In this document: positions 1 to 8,167 of the stretch, piece after piece | Layout: the number at the start of each line of letters is the position of its first letter | How positions within the stretch are numbered: position 1 is the first letter of the stretch | Assembly (NCBI GenBank): GCA_963669455.1 | Contig: OY770026.1 | Coordinates: 2,294,001-2,358,000 of the forward strand | DNA from: JAWKWH01 sp963669455 | Lineage (GTDB): Bacteria; Pseudomonadota; Alphaproteobacteria; Rhizobiales; Rhizobiaceae | DNA: 64,000 bases | Direction: 5' to 3' | Position numbers and translations under genes: made by a program | The notes under the pieces: model-generated | Told to the model about the DNA's origin: nothing | Databases searched by the model: none | The model's input: only the letters and a program-made list of their open reading frames with translations

Positions 1-907
1 GGATAGTCCCAATCGCATCCACCTGAAAGCGCTTTGCGCCATTTGGGACATTGATATTCAGCGCGATTTGATCAGCAATATTTCCGGCAACGGATTTGGG
101 GCTGATGACTGCGATCTGCGCGATCAATGAAGCCACTTCGGTGCGCGTCTCATCAAACCCTTTTTTTGCGTAATCGCCCGTGCGCTGTGCCTGTTGCCAC
201 GCCGCAAATTTGCTATCAAGTTGCGATTTGAGCTTGGCAAATTTCTCAAGACCGGAGTCCAGTGCCGCTCGCCGATTTGCGAACAGGTTTTTTGCCTCCA
301 GCAACGCATTGCTGACATGGCCTTCCCCGGGCTTGCCCGTTAAGCCCCGGCCTTTGATCTCATCATCGAAGCGGGTGTCGAACAATAGTATGTGGCTTTC
401 AAGGGTATTGCCGAGATTGGTCAGTTGCGATGCGATCTGATTGGTATCGTTGATTGCCTGCGCAAACGCCTCCACCTGTGCGGCCTGATCGACATCGTTT
501 GATGCATCTACAATGAATCCGGCCAAATTCGTTCCGGTGCTTGGCAGGATCGCAATCGCGCCGCCAATCACAAACAACAAAGCGGCGATTGTAACGCCCA
601 TTTGAGATTGGGCATCGCGTGTGCGCCGGAACATGAACGTCCAGAAACCGCCGTTCAAAATAGCAGTCGCAAATCCCGCAAGCAGTGCGAAGATCGGCAA
701 GTATGGCGTCTTGGGTAACAGCGCATAGAACCCCAGGACCGAAAGACACAGTGAAATCGACGCGCTTGTCCAAATAACGGGCAAGACGTGCTGATTGTGT
801 TTTTCAAGCGCCTCCTCAGACGCATCAATGCTTTGCTGACTGACATTCGCGCCGTCAAACAGGCGGTCGCGCTCAAGCTTGTGTTGAAAACTGATCATTG
901 CCTTCAT
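1..907 (-). CDS. Membrane-anchored helical protein, partial (C-terminus outside window)
   Basis: An open frame runs from ATG at 907 (a second in-frame ATG is at 898) off the left edge without a stop, giving about 302 residues. The N-terminal 40 residues are polar. Three hydrophobic segments follow at about 41-64, 70-93 and 103-122, then a long, mostly helical hydrophilic stretch rich in Ala, Gln, Asn and Lys that could form a coiled coil. I recognise no family. Shorter frames inside this span are shadows, since they break the clear membrane and helical pattern. Function unknown. Confidence 0.7.
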   Translation of the reverse strand, partial: MKAMISFQHKLERDRLFDGANVSQQSIDASEEALEKHNQHVLPVIWTSASISLCLSVLGFYALLPKTPYLPIFALLAGFATAILNGGFWTFMFRRTRDAQSQMGVTIAALLFVIGGAIAILPSTGTNLAGFIVDASNDVDQAAQVEAFAQAINDTNQIASQLTNLGNTLESHILLFDTRFDDEIKGRGLTGKPGEGHVSNALLEAKNLFANRRAALDSGLEKFAKLKSQLDSKFAAWQQAQRTGDYAKKGFDETRTEVASLIAQIAVISPKSVAGNIADQIALNINVPNGAKRFQVDAIGTI

Positions 908-1397
908 CCCTGTATTTTGAGATAACGGCTGAGATGGCGGCTCGCGCTGCCATGCAGCCGAAATCAAACATCACTGTTTATTTTTGGCGATCTATGAAGG
1001 GCGATGTTCGTTGGTAGCGGGATCGCCCTTTTTTCATGGGAGGCGGATGCCAAACTGATTGGCAGTCCTTGTAAGCGAGTTTTTGATGAAGAGACGGTGC
1101 GAAAACGCAGGTTAAGCAGCCAATTGGTGCAGCGTCATATGGGCAGACTGCACATTTTGTCTGGGAACGGAATAAACTTGTATCCGTCCGATGTTCTTCA
1201 ATCACCGCCGTTGCGGCATAGTTCTGGTGCTTTTTCAATTTCCACTCCTGTGTTTCAAGGAGCGGCATCAATGCGCATCTTTGCCGCCCCAAAAGGCGGA
1301 ACTCTAACTCTGCTAGAATCGATATTCTAAGAGGGTAAATTAACCACTGTCAAGGAAAAAATGGGGGTGATTTAACCCTCGAGTCCCAAGGCACCTG
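908..1397. other. Gene-poor interval with a plus-strand terminator hairpin
   Basis: No frame here looks convincingly coding. It holds a strong hairpin followed by T residues (997-1034, listed separately), a CCGCC/GGCGG hairpin near 1284-1300, and an imperfect inverted repeat (GAGGGTAAAT near 1331 against ATTTAACCCTC near 1372) just past the XRE gene stop, which could end or bracket that transcript. Confidence 0.4.
997..1034 (+). terminator. Rho-independent terminator reading on the plus strand
   Basis: The 9-bp arms AAGGGCGAT (997-1005) and ATCGCCCTT (1022-1030) are perfectly complementary and run directly into a T tract. In this orientation it ends a plus-strand transcript, yet no plus-strand gene precedes it in the window. 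Confidence 0.6.
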
Positions 1398-1826
1398 TTA
1401 ACTCCCCTTGGGAATGAGCCTTAGCTCAACATCGTATCCCATTCCGTTTGCAATTTTTTGTATTGTTCTAAGACTGGGATCGGTAGTGCCGTTTTCAATT
1501 TGCCTTAGGTTTTTAGGATCAATGCCAGTTTTCTTGGCAGCGGCACGTTGGCTTGTTTCAGTCCCTTCGCGCGCACGCACAAACATCGCACCAACGGCTT
1601 TGGCTTCTGCTTCTGCAAATAAGTTATCGTCTTCATTCATAAGGCACGGCTTTTCAAAAACCACACCCGTATTACCGTCAGTTTGAACTATCCACCTGTT
1701 TGGATAGCTATTTATTTTTATATAACTATTTTGAACACTATCTGCATTGATGTCAAACACTGGATCGTCATATCGCCCGTAGGCCTCAACCTCGGCATCT
1801 AAATCCGTAAGATAAGAATCATCCAT
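1398..1826 (-). CDS. XRE-family helix-turn-helix regulator with N-terminal extension
   Basis: This 142-residue protein has an acidic N-terminal half of no recognised family. Its C-terminal XRE/Cro-type helix-turn-helix spans about residues 85-135 (TSQRAAAKKTGIDPKNLRQI, then ENGTTDPSLRTIQKIANGMG). Its ATG overlaps the last 8 bases of the upstream phosphoribosyltransferase gene, so the two are co-transcribed and probably translationally coupled. It may autoregulate the pair or act as the antidote if the partner is toxic; both roles are inference. The order (enzyme first, XRE second) fits HigBA-like modules. Confidence 0.75.
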   Translation of the reverse strand: MDDSYLTDLDAEVEAYGRYDDPVFDINADSVQNSYIKINSYPNRWIVQTDGNTGVVFEKPCLMNEDDNLFAEAEAKAVGAMFVRAREGTETSQRAAAKKTGIDPKNLRQIENGTTDPSLRTIQKIANGMGYDVELRLIPKGS

Positions 1827-2511
1827 TGTTGGTAGCCTTTAGGTCCACGGTCTCATACACTCGTTCGCCCGTTCGGCCTATGCCGGGGATAACTTCGCGA
1901 TCTTCGTTCAATCCGAATTCGAGCGACGCCGTAACTATTTTCACAGTAGGAAAGTTTTGTAGGAGCTTCTTCACACCCTCGGGCGCGCAGACTATATTTA
2001 TCACGATCACCTCGCTCATCGACCTGTCTCCGCGCAGTTTCTTTATGTACTCCAATACAGCCAAAACGGATGATCCGGTCTCGATTCTAGGGGCTATAAC
2101 AAGACACTTTCTATCGTCTAGTTTTTCCGGCATCCGATCATAGACTACCTCGGCTTTTCCACCGTTTTTACCCCCCTTGGTCGCAACATGTGCCAATTGG
2201 GCTTTTGGGAAAATGCCATTGAGAGTTGCCGCAGGAGCCATGCCGCCCCGCACCACGGCTATTATGGCAATATCGCCAGTACGGATAAATTGCTGATTTG
2301 TGACTTCGACACGAGCCGGGGTTATTAGATCCACAGAAGCTGTATTTATCTCAAAATGCCGCAATGCCTCATAGGTAAGGAACAAATAAATTTGGTTCAG
2401 ACACAAACGAAATTGATTATGTTTGCAACTGTCGCGCCGTAAGATTGTCAGAAAGTGTCGGATCAAAACGTGATCTGTTTCAATCAGGTTGCCAAACTTA
2501 TGCTCTGTCAT
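1819..2511 (-). CDS. Uracil phosphoribosyltransferase-like protein
   Basis: The protein (230 aa) aligns by eye with uracil phosphoribosyltransferase along its length: an IRHFLTILRR start, a VVRGGM motif near 87-91, a PRPP-loop region at about 138-149 (VIAPRIETGSSV) and the uracil-binding signature PGIGRTGERVYE (209-220). Standard Upp enzymes have an Asp at the start of the PRPP loop (LDPMLATGGS). Here that position is Ala and the loop is altered, so ordinary uracil salvage is doubtful. It is coupled to an XRE regulator in an accessory region, which suggests a regulatory, toxic or defence role rather than housekeeping. The ribosome site is weak. Confidence 0.75.
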   Translation of the reverse strand: MTEHKFGNLIETDHVLIRHFLTILRRDSCKHNQFRLCLNQIYLFLTYEALRHFEINTASVDLITPARVEVTNQQFIRTGDIAIIAVVRGGMAPAATLNGIFPKAQLAHVATKGGKNGGKAEVVYDRMPEKLDDRKCLVIAPRIETGSSVLAVLEYIKKLRGDRSMSEVIVINIVCAPEGVKKLLQNFPTVKIVTASLEFGLNEDREVIPGIGRTGERVYETVDLKATNNG

Positions 2512-2666
2512 TTTGTAGTCCGTACTCTACCCGGTGCCATTCCGATTTTCTAACCTAGAACGCCAGCGCCGATTGTGATGCTTCTATGACCTGCCGTTGC
2601 TGCTGCAATATGCGTTTTAATGCTGTAACTCGCTTAGCACATTGAGACCGCAGATGCGAAACCCTC

Positions 2667-3185
2667 CTAACTCGTCCAAAACAAATGCACCTCGGAAATT
2701 CCTGTCTCAATCGTGATGAGATCGTTGATTTCCATGTCCCGCGCCATGGCGTCATAGTCGATGTAATATTGCAGGGATTGGGGGATATCCGTTGTATCTT
2801 CGGTCAATTCCTGAGCGTATTCCGCTACCGAGCTGTAACAACCGATATAACTGTCTTCCATTGCTTCCTGCGCTGCCTCCACATCATCAAAGCGCTTGAT
2901 AAGCTCCGCCCCTAGTTCGCCATGCTGACCGATGAAGGCCGCGAATTCCGCAACACTATCAATCGAAGCATATTCGTGGATTGAAACGCCCTCAAACCCT
3001 TCATAATCGTGAATGGCGAACTCTTCCGCAGCTTCAACCCGGGACGCCCTGAGCATGTCCCGGATGGCGTTGTTGATGTCTTCTGCGTCCTGATCCGCAT
3101 TAATCCACACGCCGCGCAGGATGCCATTGTTATATGAGGCCAAACACGCCACGTAGATTCTGATTTCTCCTTCTTGATCTTTCAT
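2667..3185 (-). CDS. ardA: Antirestriction protein ArdA
   Basis: ArdA proteins are acidic DNA mimics that block type I restriction enzymes and help mobile DNA establish itself. This 172-residue protein starts with the family signature (RIYVACLASYNNGILRGVWI, residues 8-27), is rich in Asp and Glu throughout, and has the usual length. I chose ATG 3185 because it follows an AGGAAGAG ribosome site and fits the family N-terminus; the longer frame from 3332 adds 49 unrelated residues. Its presence marks the left part of the window as conjugative or integrative DNA. Confidence 0.9.
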   Translation of the reverse strand: MKDQEGEIRIYVACLASYNNGILRGVWINADQDAEDINNAIRDMLRASRVEAAEEFAIHDYEGFEGVSIHEYASIDSVAEFAAFIGQHGELGAELIKRFDDVEAAQEAMEDSYIGCYSSVAEYAQELTEDTTDIPQSLQYYIDYDAMARDMEINDLITIETGISEVHLFWTS

Positions 3186-3531
3186 TTCAATTCTCTTCCT
3201 TTGGGTATGGGTTGCACATGCAACCGATGCTTCCGGTCGAGGATGGAGATGGGAGGGGACAAGAAAAATCGATGCGTCAGTTGGTGCGGGTGCAGCAGAT
3301 CCGCAGGCCTGCCTGCACAATCTGCGAACCACGGTCAGTGTCGATTTTTCTTGCGGGGAGAAAGAGGCAAAGCCGCTTGGCTTCCCCGATCAAAAATGCA
3401 TCAGGGATCGAAGCCGTATGGCCGAAACCGCCGTTCTCAAGCAGCGAAGCGTTAGAACAACCTCAACAGGCGGGTTCGGTTCACGAGAGCCTGCCCGGAT
3501 GCCCGGACATGACTCAATAAATCGTAGGAAA
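3186..3531. other. Interval upstream of ardA without a recognised gene
   Basis: Several overlapping plus-strand frames exist, but none has family features or a good ribosome site. The ardA promoter must lie near 3190-3300 on the minus strand; I see no clear hexamers. Confidence 0.3.
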
Positions 3532-3813
3532 CTACCGCCACGCTTTTGGAAGCTTCATCCGTACACTTCGGATTTGCAGGATCGTGACCTGTGTTGGCTC
3601 TACTTTGTAGAAGACGTAGTGTTCGCGATAGCGGTAACGATGCCGCTTGCTGCCGATGGCTTTTCCCAAGCGCGGATTGTCGCTCAATAGGTCAAAGGTG
3701 TAATCGAGACCACCGAGATAAAGCTCGGCTTGCGTCTCACCAAATTTCTCAACGGTGTATTGGTAAATGGCTTTGATGTCGGCGTCTGCCCGCCGGGTAC
3801 GCCTAACTTTCAT
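3532..3813 (-). CDS. ParE/RelE-superfamily toxin
   Basis: This 93-residue basic protein matches the ParE/RelE plasmid-stabilisation family. It starts with MKVRRTRRADADIKAIYQYT, has the middle motif LLSDNPRLGKAIGSKRHRYR, and ends in the strand YREHYVFYKVEPTQVTILQI with RSVRM. ParE toxins poison gyrase, whereas RelE-like members cleave mRNA; the motifs favour the ParE branch but do not settle the target. The ATG overlaps the antitoxin stop by 11 bases, the usual coupling of antitoxin first, toxin second. Confidence 0.88.
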   Translation of the reverse strand: MKVRRTRRADADIKAIYQYTVEKFGETQAELYLGGLDYTFDLLSDNPRLGKAIGSKRHRYRYREHYVFYKVEPTQVTILQIRSVRMKLPKAWR

Positions 3814-4024
3814 GCCTCATATCTGCGCGGGCTTCCGCAATCAAATCGGCCATGGAGCGCACCGGGGCGAGACCTGATTTTTCCGCAGCATCAAGATCGC
3901 GCTCAAGCACGGCGTGCTGTTCCTCATCGCTTAAGGATTCCCATAGCCTGATATCCTCATCGGTCGGACAGGCCGTTGAGGTAAATCTGATATGCGAAAC
4001 ATCAATGGTGTCGGTATCGCTCAT
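3803..4024 (-). CDS. Antitoxin partner of the ParE-type toxin
   Basis: This 73-residue acidic protein lies directly upstream of the ParE toxin and overlaps it by 11 bases. The C-terminal half (DLDAAEKSGLAPVRSMADLI) matches the toxin-wrapping helix of ParD/CopG-type antitoxins. The N-terminal part has no strong ribbon-helix-helix signature. As in other ParD systems the complex is expected to repress its own promoter, which should lie just above 4024. Identification rests mainly on size, charge and partner. Confidence 0.75.
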   Translation of the reverse strand: MSDTDTIDVSHIRFTSTACPTDEDIRLWESLSDEEQHAVLERDLDAAEKSGLAPVRSMADLIAEARADMRHES

Positions 4025-4204
4025 AGGTTCATTATATCAGGTTTGGGAGGCGGAAATCCAATATTTTTCCATCGGCGTTTCGCCGCAAGTAGCTTTGGGT
4101 GCAACGACGTGGTCAGGGCACACCGGGACAGGCCACACGATGGCACATGCGGTCGTCAGATGGACCGACAATGGGGTGAGATTGGGCAGTCCCTGAGCGC
4201 ATCA

Positions 4205-4318
4205 TCATGCCAGCCAAAGGATCACCAGCACCGCGAAGATTGCGATTGGCACCAACAACTCTTTCCACCTGAATGGCGGTCCGCCATAATCCGGTGATTT
4301 TTCATAGCCGCTGGGCAT
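4205..4318 (-). CDS. Putative 37-residue single-pass membrane peptide
   Basis: A 38-codon frame encodes a polar, Gly/Pro-rich N-terminus (MPSGYEKSPDYGGPP), a short basic stretch, and one C-terminal hydrophobic helix (LLVPIAIFAVLVILWLA) that ends at the stop. The architecture is that of a real small membrane protein, and codon use resembles neighbouring genes. The ribosome site (CAGG 7 nt before ATG) is weak. No family recognised. Confidence 0.5.
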   Translation of the reverse strand: MPSGYEKSPDYGGPPFRWKELLVPIAIFAVLVILWLA

Positions 4319-4668
4319 AACGTAGCCTGTTAAATAGTATGTACGGAAGCAACCGGGCTGACCTGGTGCCCTTACAAAAGAATCTGCCGGTCATTTGGCA
4401 GCTTCCGCAGGCCATGATATTCCTTTCGCAATATGCAGCCAATTACGTGAACACGTAATAGCCATATCGCTGCCAATCGGCCATTTTCCAGCAAGCAAAG
4501 ATCAAGCATCGGGGTGAACGCAGTATTTATATTGCAGAGGGTGCTTATATTGCTGTGCCGGCGGCTTCTGATCCACGCATGATTGCACAAATATTGAACC
4601 ATCAGGCACAACGAGAGCTTAATGACAAAGATATAAACGACAACACCGAATCGGGAAAGGCGGTACCG
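4319..4668. other. Interval with a possible upstream extension of the next ORF
   Basis: The plus frame of the following gene stays open back to a TAG at 4459. It reads through a plausible coding string (GERSIYIAEGAYIAVPAASD) but offers only a GTG at 4555 as start. It could be a decayed gene end or a longer version of the next protein. No other gene is visible. Confidence 0.3.
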
Positions 4669-4884
4669 ATGAAAACGCACCCAACAGCCACCCAGGCACT
4701 GTTGAAACAGAAGGGTTTAGCCAATATACAAAAACAGGCAAACACGCTGAAATCCGATCTGACGGCGCTTGGATATGTCGAAACGAGCACCAATACGGCG
4801 CTTTTGGCGTTCATGTTCAATATGTTCCTGCTTGAACTCAATGAAGAAATCGAACGCGTGAGCCAATTTGCCAGCCTGGCCTGA
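4669..4884 (+). CDS. Small hypothetical protein
   Basis: I placed the start at ATG 4669, which follows a GAAAGGCGG ribosome site; this gives 71 residues. The frame is open upstream to 4462, and a GTG at 4555 would give 109 residues. The protein is helical, with a Lys/Gln-rich first half and a hydrophobic Phe/Met/Leu segment (ALLAFMFNMFLLELNEEIER) near the end. It converges with the small gene at 4889. No family recognised. Confidence 0.5.
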   Translation: MKTHPTATQALLKQKGLANIQKQANTLKSDLTALGYVETSTNTALLAFMFNMFLLELNEEIERVSQFASLA

Positions 4885-4888
4885 CCGA

Positions 4889-5104
4889 TTAACAGGTCGG
4901 CGCGGCTGTTTTCATCCAGCCGGGCATGTTGCCCGAGACGTCTTCATGACTGCGTAATGCGTCAGACGCTTCTATTTGTGCCATCTCAATGAGGAAGACC
5001 AACATGTCCTGTTTCTCGACAGTCGACATACGCTTCAATTCATCCAGCATTTCATGAATGTAAAATAGTGTTTCGTGTTTACGCATTGCCGCTTTACCTG
5101 ACAT
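4889..5104 (-). CDS. Small hypothetical protein
   Basis: A 71-residue frame with a helical, amphipathic centre (FYIHEMLDELKRMSTVEKQD, then MLVFLIEMAQIEASDALR) and a C-terminal Trp/Met tail. It could start at M1 or at Met 7. Charge pattern and codon choice look coding. Gene neighbours give no hint and I recognise no family. Confidence 0.5.
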   Translation of the reverse strand: MSGKAAMRKHETLFYIHEMLDELKRMSTVEKQDMLVFLIEMAQIEASDALRSHEDVSGNMPGWMKTAAPTC

Positions 5105-5251
5105 CTTGTGCTCCCGGTTTGTTGCTTGTGCTCACCAACACGTCCACTCGTGTTAGCCCCGGCGAGAACGAAAAAAATTTAGCAAAAAGGAACAGGTTGA
5201 AAAACCCCGCTATGGTTGCCGTCGGTTGTATTGTTGTTTGTTTGACAGGAT

Positions 5252-5980
5252 TTAGAGCTGGCGCGGGTCCCATTCTTTTGGGAAAGCCCGGGGAGCAGTG
5301 TCCCTTGTAAACAAGACGCAAGGACCGCTGGAGCATCTGGGATCATAGGTAAACCCCTTTTCCTGCAACGCGTTCAGAATATCCCTGATGCCAGACATCT
5401 GATAGACATAGTCATGCAGCTCGAAAAATATCCGCTCAACACCACGCAAACGGGCCTGAGTGAGCAACTCATATTCTCCGCCCTCAATATCCATGACGAT
5501 ATAGTTGATGTTGTTGGCTTTGATGAATGCATCGATGTCGATGCTGGTCATGGTTTGAGCGGACAGATAGGGGCCTTGATGCTCCCAGAATGACGAGAAC
5601 CAGAAATCGCTTCGTTGGTAGAATGTCACCTCCCGCGCCTGGCCAGGTAACAGCACGCCCTGCTGCAAATCGATGTTGTCGGCCTTGTTAGCGCGGAGCA
5701 CACGCCTGGCCAGTTTGATCGTTTGCAGATCGGCTTCAAACGACCAGACATAGGATTGTTCGGTTCGAGCCAAAAGGCAGGCGGTGATGCCAATTCCGCC
5801 ACCCAAATCCAATATCCTGTCACCCGGTTTTGCGGCACGGGTTGCAAGGCAGGCTTCGCGTATCTCGTAGGAGCCATCGGCCATCGCATTCCAGATCGCA
5901 GCAGACACCTCATCGCGGGCTATCGGAATATCCAGATCGTGAAGTTTTAATCCTTTTTGCGGAACAGCTTGATCCATCAC
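5252..5980 (-). CDS. FkbM-family methyltransferase
   Basis: The 242-residue protein has a class I SAM-binding fold: motif I DRILDLGGGIGITACLLA near residues 54-71, an acidic residue after the second strand (FEAD), and the FkbM motif YIVMDIEGGEYELL. FkbM enzymes usually methylate hydroxyls of small molecules or glycans, but the substrate here is unknown. The gene is last in a minus-strand run and overlaps the histidine kinase end by 4 bases, so it is probably co-transcribed with that sensory cluster. Confidence 0.85.
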   Translation of the reverse strand: MMDQAVPQKGLKLHDLDIPIARDEVSAAIWNAMADGSYEIREACLATRAAKPGDRILDLGGGIGITACLLARTEQSYVWSFEADLQTIKLARRVLRANKADNIDLQQGVLLPGQAREVTFYQRSDFWFSSFWEHQGPYLSAQTMTSIDIDAFIKANNINYIVMDIEGGEYELLTQARLRGVERIFFELHDYVYQMSGIRDILNALQEKGFTYDPRCSSGPCVLFTRDTAPRAFPKEWDPRQL

Positions 5981-7299
5981 GACACACTGTTTTCAAAACG
6001 CCGCATCGGCGACGGACGGCATGGCAAAGTGATCAACACCCGAAGCCCGCCTTCAGGCCGGTTTGACAACATGATTTCACCTGCGAGCCTCGCAGCAATG
6101 GCCTGATTGCTTGCCAGGCCCAGGCCCAAATGGCTCCCGCCCGAGGTGGTAAAAAACGGTATGGTTGCTTTTAGCAGCAGCGCGTCATCCATGCCCGATC
6201 CATTATCTTCAATGACACAATTTATGCGGTCTGCCCTGCCGCTGAAGCGAATATCAATCTTTCCTCCATCGATATCAACATGTCGCGATGCATTAGCGAT
6301 ACACTCGTTCAGCATAAGAGACAGGCTGATCGATGGAACGATTAGCGAGCCAATCGTCGGCGGCGGATTGTGAATGGCAAGCCGCCCCGCATCAATGGCT
6401 GAGCGATGCAATCGCATCAATGCGGCAACAGATTTGTTCAACGGCTCATAATGTTCATCGACCGGGCCTCCTCTGGCAATCATCGTCAGGCTGGTATTCA
6501 GCTTATTCAATTGGTCAAGACCGGCCTGAATGGTCGCATAATGTGCTTTGCGCGCGCCCGTTTGTTTGATGAGAATATCGAGTTGAAACTGCATCGCCGT
6601 AATAATTGATGCGATGGCATGGGAATGACCGGAAGACAGCAGGCCGATGGCCTCCATTCGGCTTTTTTCAGCCTGCGCGCGCGAAAGCAGAACCGATCGA
6701 TAGGCAAATATTCCATAGCCCACTACGCCAAGCATGGAACCGAACGCAATCAGCAGGAGCCAACGCACCGATTGGGCCGTATCCTGAATAACCGATACAT
6801 CGTCGAAGATCAGATATTCAAATGTGGCCACGCGTGAAGCGATGTCACGCATCTGCCTTTCGACCTGACTGAATACGACTGGCAGCGGATCATCCGGCTT
6901 GACAGTACGCCGCAGGATTTCCTCCCGACCGGCGGCAGCATCGCTCAAAACTTGCATAATTTTAGCGCGGGCTTGTGGCGATAGCGTTGCAAAAGAATGC
7001 GTATTTCCCAGGACATCACTAAGGTCCTGAACGAAAAACTGATAGGAGTTATCAAAACTACTTTGCCGCCCTTGTGCCTGCGACAAGCGAACTTCACTGG
7101 TGATTTTGCCCCACCAATAATGGGCCGATTGCAGACGCCAGAGAATTTCACCATAGGCCCGGCCCGACAATACCGCATCACGTCTGGCGGTTTCAGCCTG
7201 TTTCAACCGGGAGTGTGTGTTGTAGCTAACGACGGCAAGAATGCCTGCCAGCAAAGCCATGGTGAATATGACGATTGCATACTCTCTCAAATGCTTCAA
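5977..7299 (-). CDS. Membrane-bound sensor histidine kinase
   Basis: The protein has an N-terminal membrane helix, a helical periplasmic-type region of about 150 residues, and a second membrane helix (WLLLIAFGSMLGVVGYGIFA). A dimerisation helix with the likely phospho-accepting His (GHSHAIASIITAMQF) and a HATPase_c domain follow: N box LNECIANASRH, G1 DNGSGMDD, G2 GGSHLGLGLASNQ. I chose TTG 7299 because it overlaps the upstream stop (TTGA); a TTG at 7329 would add 10 residues. The partner regulator is probably the gene at 8168. The upstream periplasmic molybdopterin-like protein may supply the signal. Confidence 0.85.
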   Translation of the reverse strand: MKHLREYAIVIFTMALLAGILAVVSYNTHSRLKQAETARRDAVLSGRAYGEILWRLQSAHYWWGKITSEVRLSQAQGRQSSFDNSYQFFVQDLSDVLGNTHSFATLSPQARAKIMQVLSDAAAGREEILRRTVKPDDPLPVVFSQVERQMRDIASRVATFEYLIFDDVSVIQDTAQSVRWLLLIAFGSMLGVVGYGIFAYRSVLLSRAQAEKSRMEAIGLLSSGHSHAIASIITAMQFQLDILIKQTGARKAHYATIQAGLDQLNKLNTSLTMIARGGPVDEHYEPLNKSVAALMRLHRSAIDAGRLAIHNPPPTIGSLIVPSISLSLMLNECIANASRHVDIDGGKIDIRFSGRADRINCVIEDNGSGMDDALLLKATIPFFTTSGGSHLGLGLASNQAIAARLAGEIMLSNRPEGGLRVLITLPCRPSPMRRFENSVS

Positions 7300-7748
7300 T
7301 GCGCAGGTTCCATAACGGTCAAATACCAAATCCAGTAGCCATCCTTGGCGATGGTGAAGTCGTCAAATTCCGACCGGGGCCACACCAACCTGGCCGGTCC
7401 CTTATTCTGAAAGGTAAGCGGTTTTCCAAATTGCGAAATGGCGATGATCGGGTCGTATTTGTCGATATCGGCGCGCAAAATGAGTACACTATATTCATTC
7501 TCCGCCATGGCTTTGACATTGGCCGAAGGATCGATACCCGCAACCGCCAGGATATCAACCAATCTTGGCCCCGAAAACTCCTGTATCTTAGTGCCCGTCC
7601 AGGTTGTCACAGTACGAATGGTTTTCTGCGTCAGCTCCTGCCTGAGTTGCCGGATCGAAAATTCGGTATCACCCACGACAATCTGCTGCGCCATTGCAGC
7701 CGCCGGCAACAGACTCAACAAAACAGCAACCAAAGCTCTTGCGATCAT
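7296..7748 (-). CDS. Periplasmic molybdopterin-dependent oxidoreductase-like protein
   Basis: ATG 7748, after AGGAAAGAG, gives 150 residues with a clear signal peptide (MIARALVAVLLSLLPAAAMA). The mature part resembles the oxidoreductase molybdopterin-binding (sulfite-oxidase-like) fold: FSGPRLVDILAVAGI, then a strand ending in PARLVWPRSEF and a final WIWYLTVMEP. It is much shorter than true sulfite oxidases and shows no obvious Cys ligand for molybdenum, so it may bind a ligand rather than catalyse. It is coupled to the following histidine kinase, which suggests a sensory accessory role. Confidence 0.75.
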   Translation of the reverse strand: MIARALVAVLLSLLPAAAMAQQIVVGDTEFSIRQLRQELTQKTIRTVTTWTGTKIQEFSGPRLVDILAVAGIDPSANVKAMAENEYSVLILRADIDKYDPIIAISQFGKPLTFQNKGPARLVWPRSEFDDFTIAKDGYWIWYLTVMEPAH

Positions 7749-7752
7749 CGCG

Positions 7753-8127
7753 CTAGTGCTCTTTCCTGCAAACCAGTTTGAACCCGATGGAGCCGACATC
7801 TTCAAACACATCCGGTTTTTCCGTCTTGACGGTTGCGCAAGTAACGCGGGGGTCTGACATGAGATGATCGGCAATGATTTGCGCCATTTCCTCCTGTGTT
7901 TCGATGTGCTTTTGCGCAAATCGATCAATCAGAAACAGTCGAATGGGATCATAGTCATAAATTGGTCCCGATAAATATTCAGGTATCAGTTCCACCTCGA
8001 AACTGACGAGTACCTTTTGTGGATTTCTTTTTTCAAATTCATGAAGACCAAGATACATAGAAATACAAAATTCACGCATCACCAGTGAAGATGATTGTTT
8101 CACGAAATCATGCCCCCCGCACGTCAT
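7753..8127 (-). CDS. FolB-like (dihydroneopterin aldolase family) protein
   Basis: The frame of 124 residues matches the dihydroneopterin aldolase/epimerase fold: ISMYLGLHEFEKRNPQKVLV at the start, YDYDPIRLFL in the middle, HIETQEEMAQIIADHLM, and the C-terminal KTEKPDVFEDVGSIGFKLV. FolB makes 6-hydroxymethyl-dihydropterin in folate synthesis. Here the gene sits in a sensory cluster, four bases upstream of the molybdopterin-like gene, and a pterin-handling enzyme beside a pterin-cofactor-type protein is suggestive. Met 17 (8079) is an alternative start. Confidence 0.8.
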   Translation of the reverse strand: MTCGGHDFVKQSSSLVMREFCISMYLGLHEFEKRNPQKVLVSFEVELIPEYLSGPIYDYDPIRLFLIDRFAQKHIETQEEMAQIIADHLMSDPRVTCATVKTEKPDVFEDVGSIGFKLVCRKEH

Positions 8128-8167
8128 TTATGCTTCACTAAATTTCGTTCACCGTATCATGCATTTA

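Noticed and set aside
399..773. 124-residue minus-strand frame in the first kilobase
   Set aside because: It is a shadow of the longer frame at 1-907, which has the membrane helices and helical pattern of a real protein.
978..1292. 104-residue minus-strand frame with a possible AGGAG ribosome site
   Set aside because: Composition and residue pattern look random, it crosses a terminator hairpin, and no family is recognisable.
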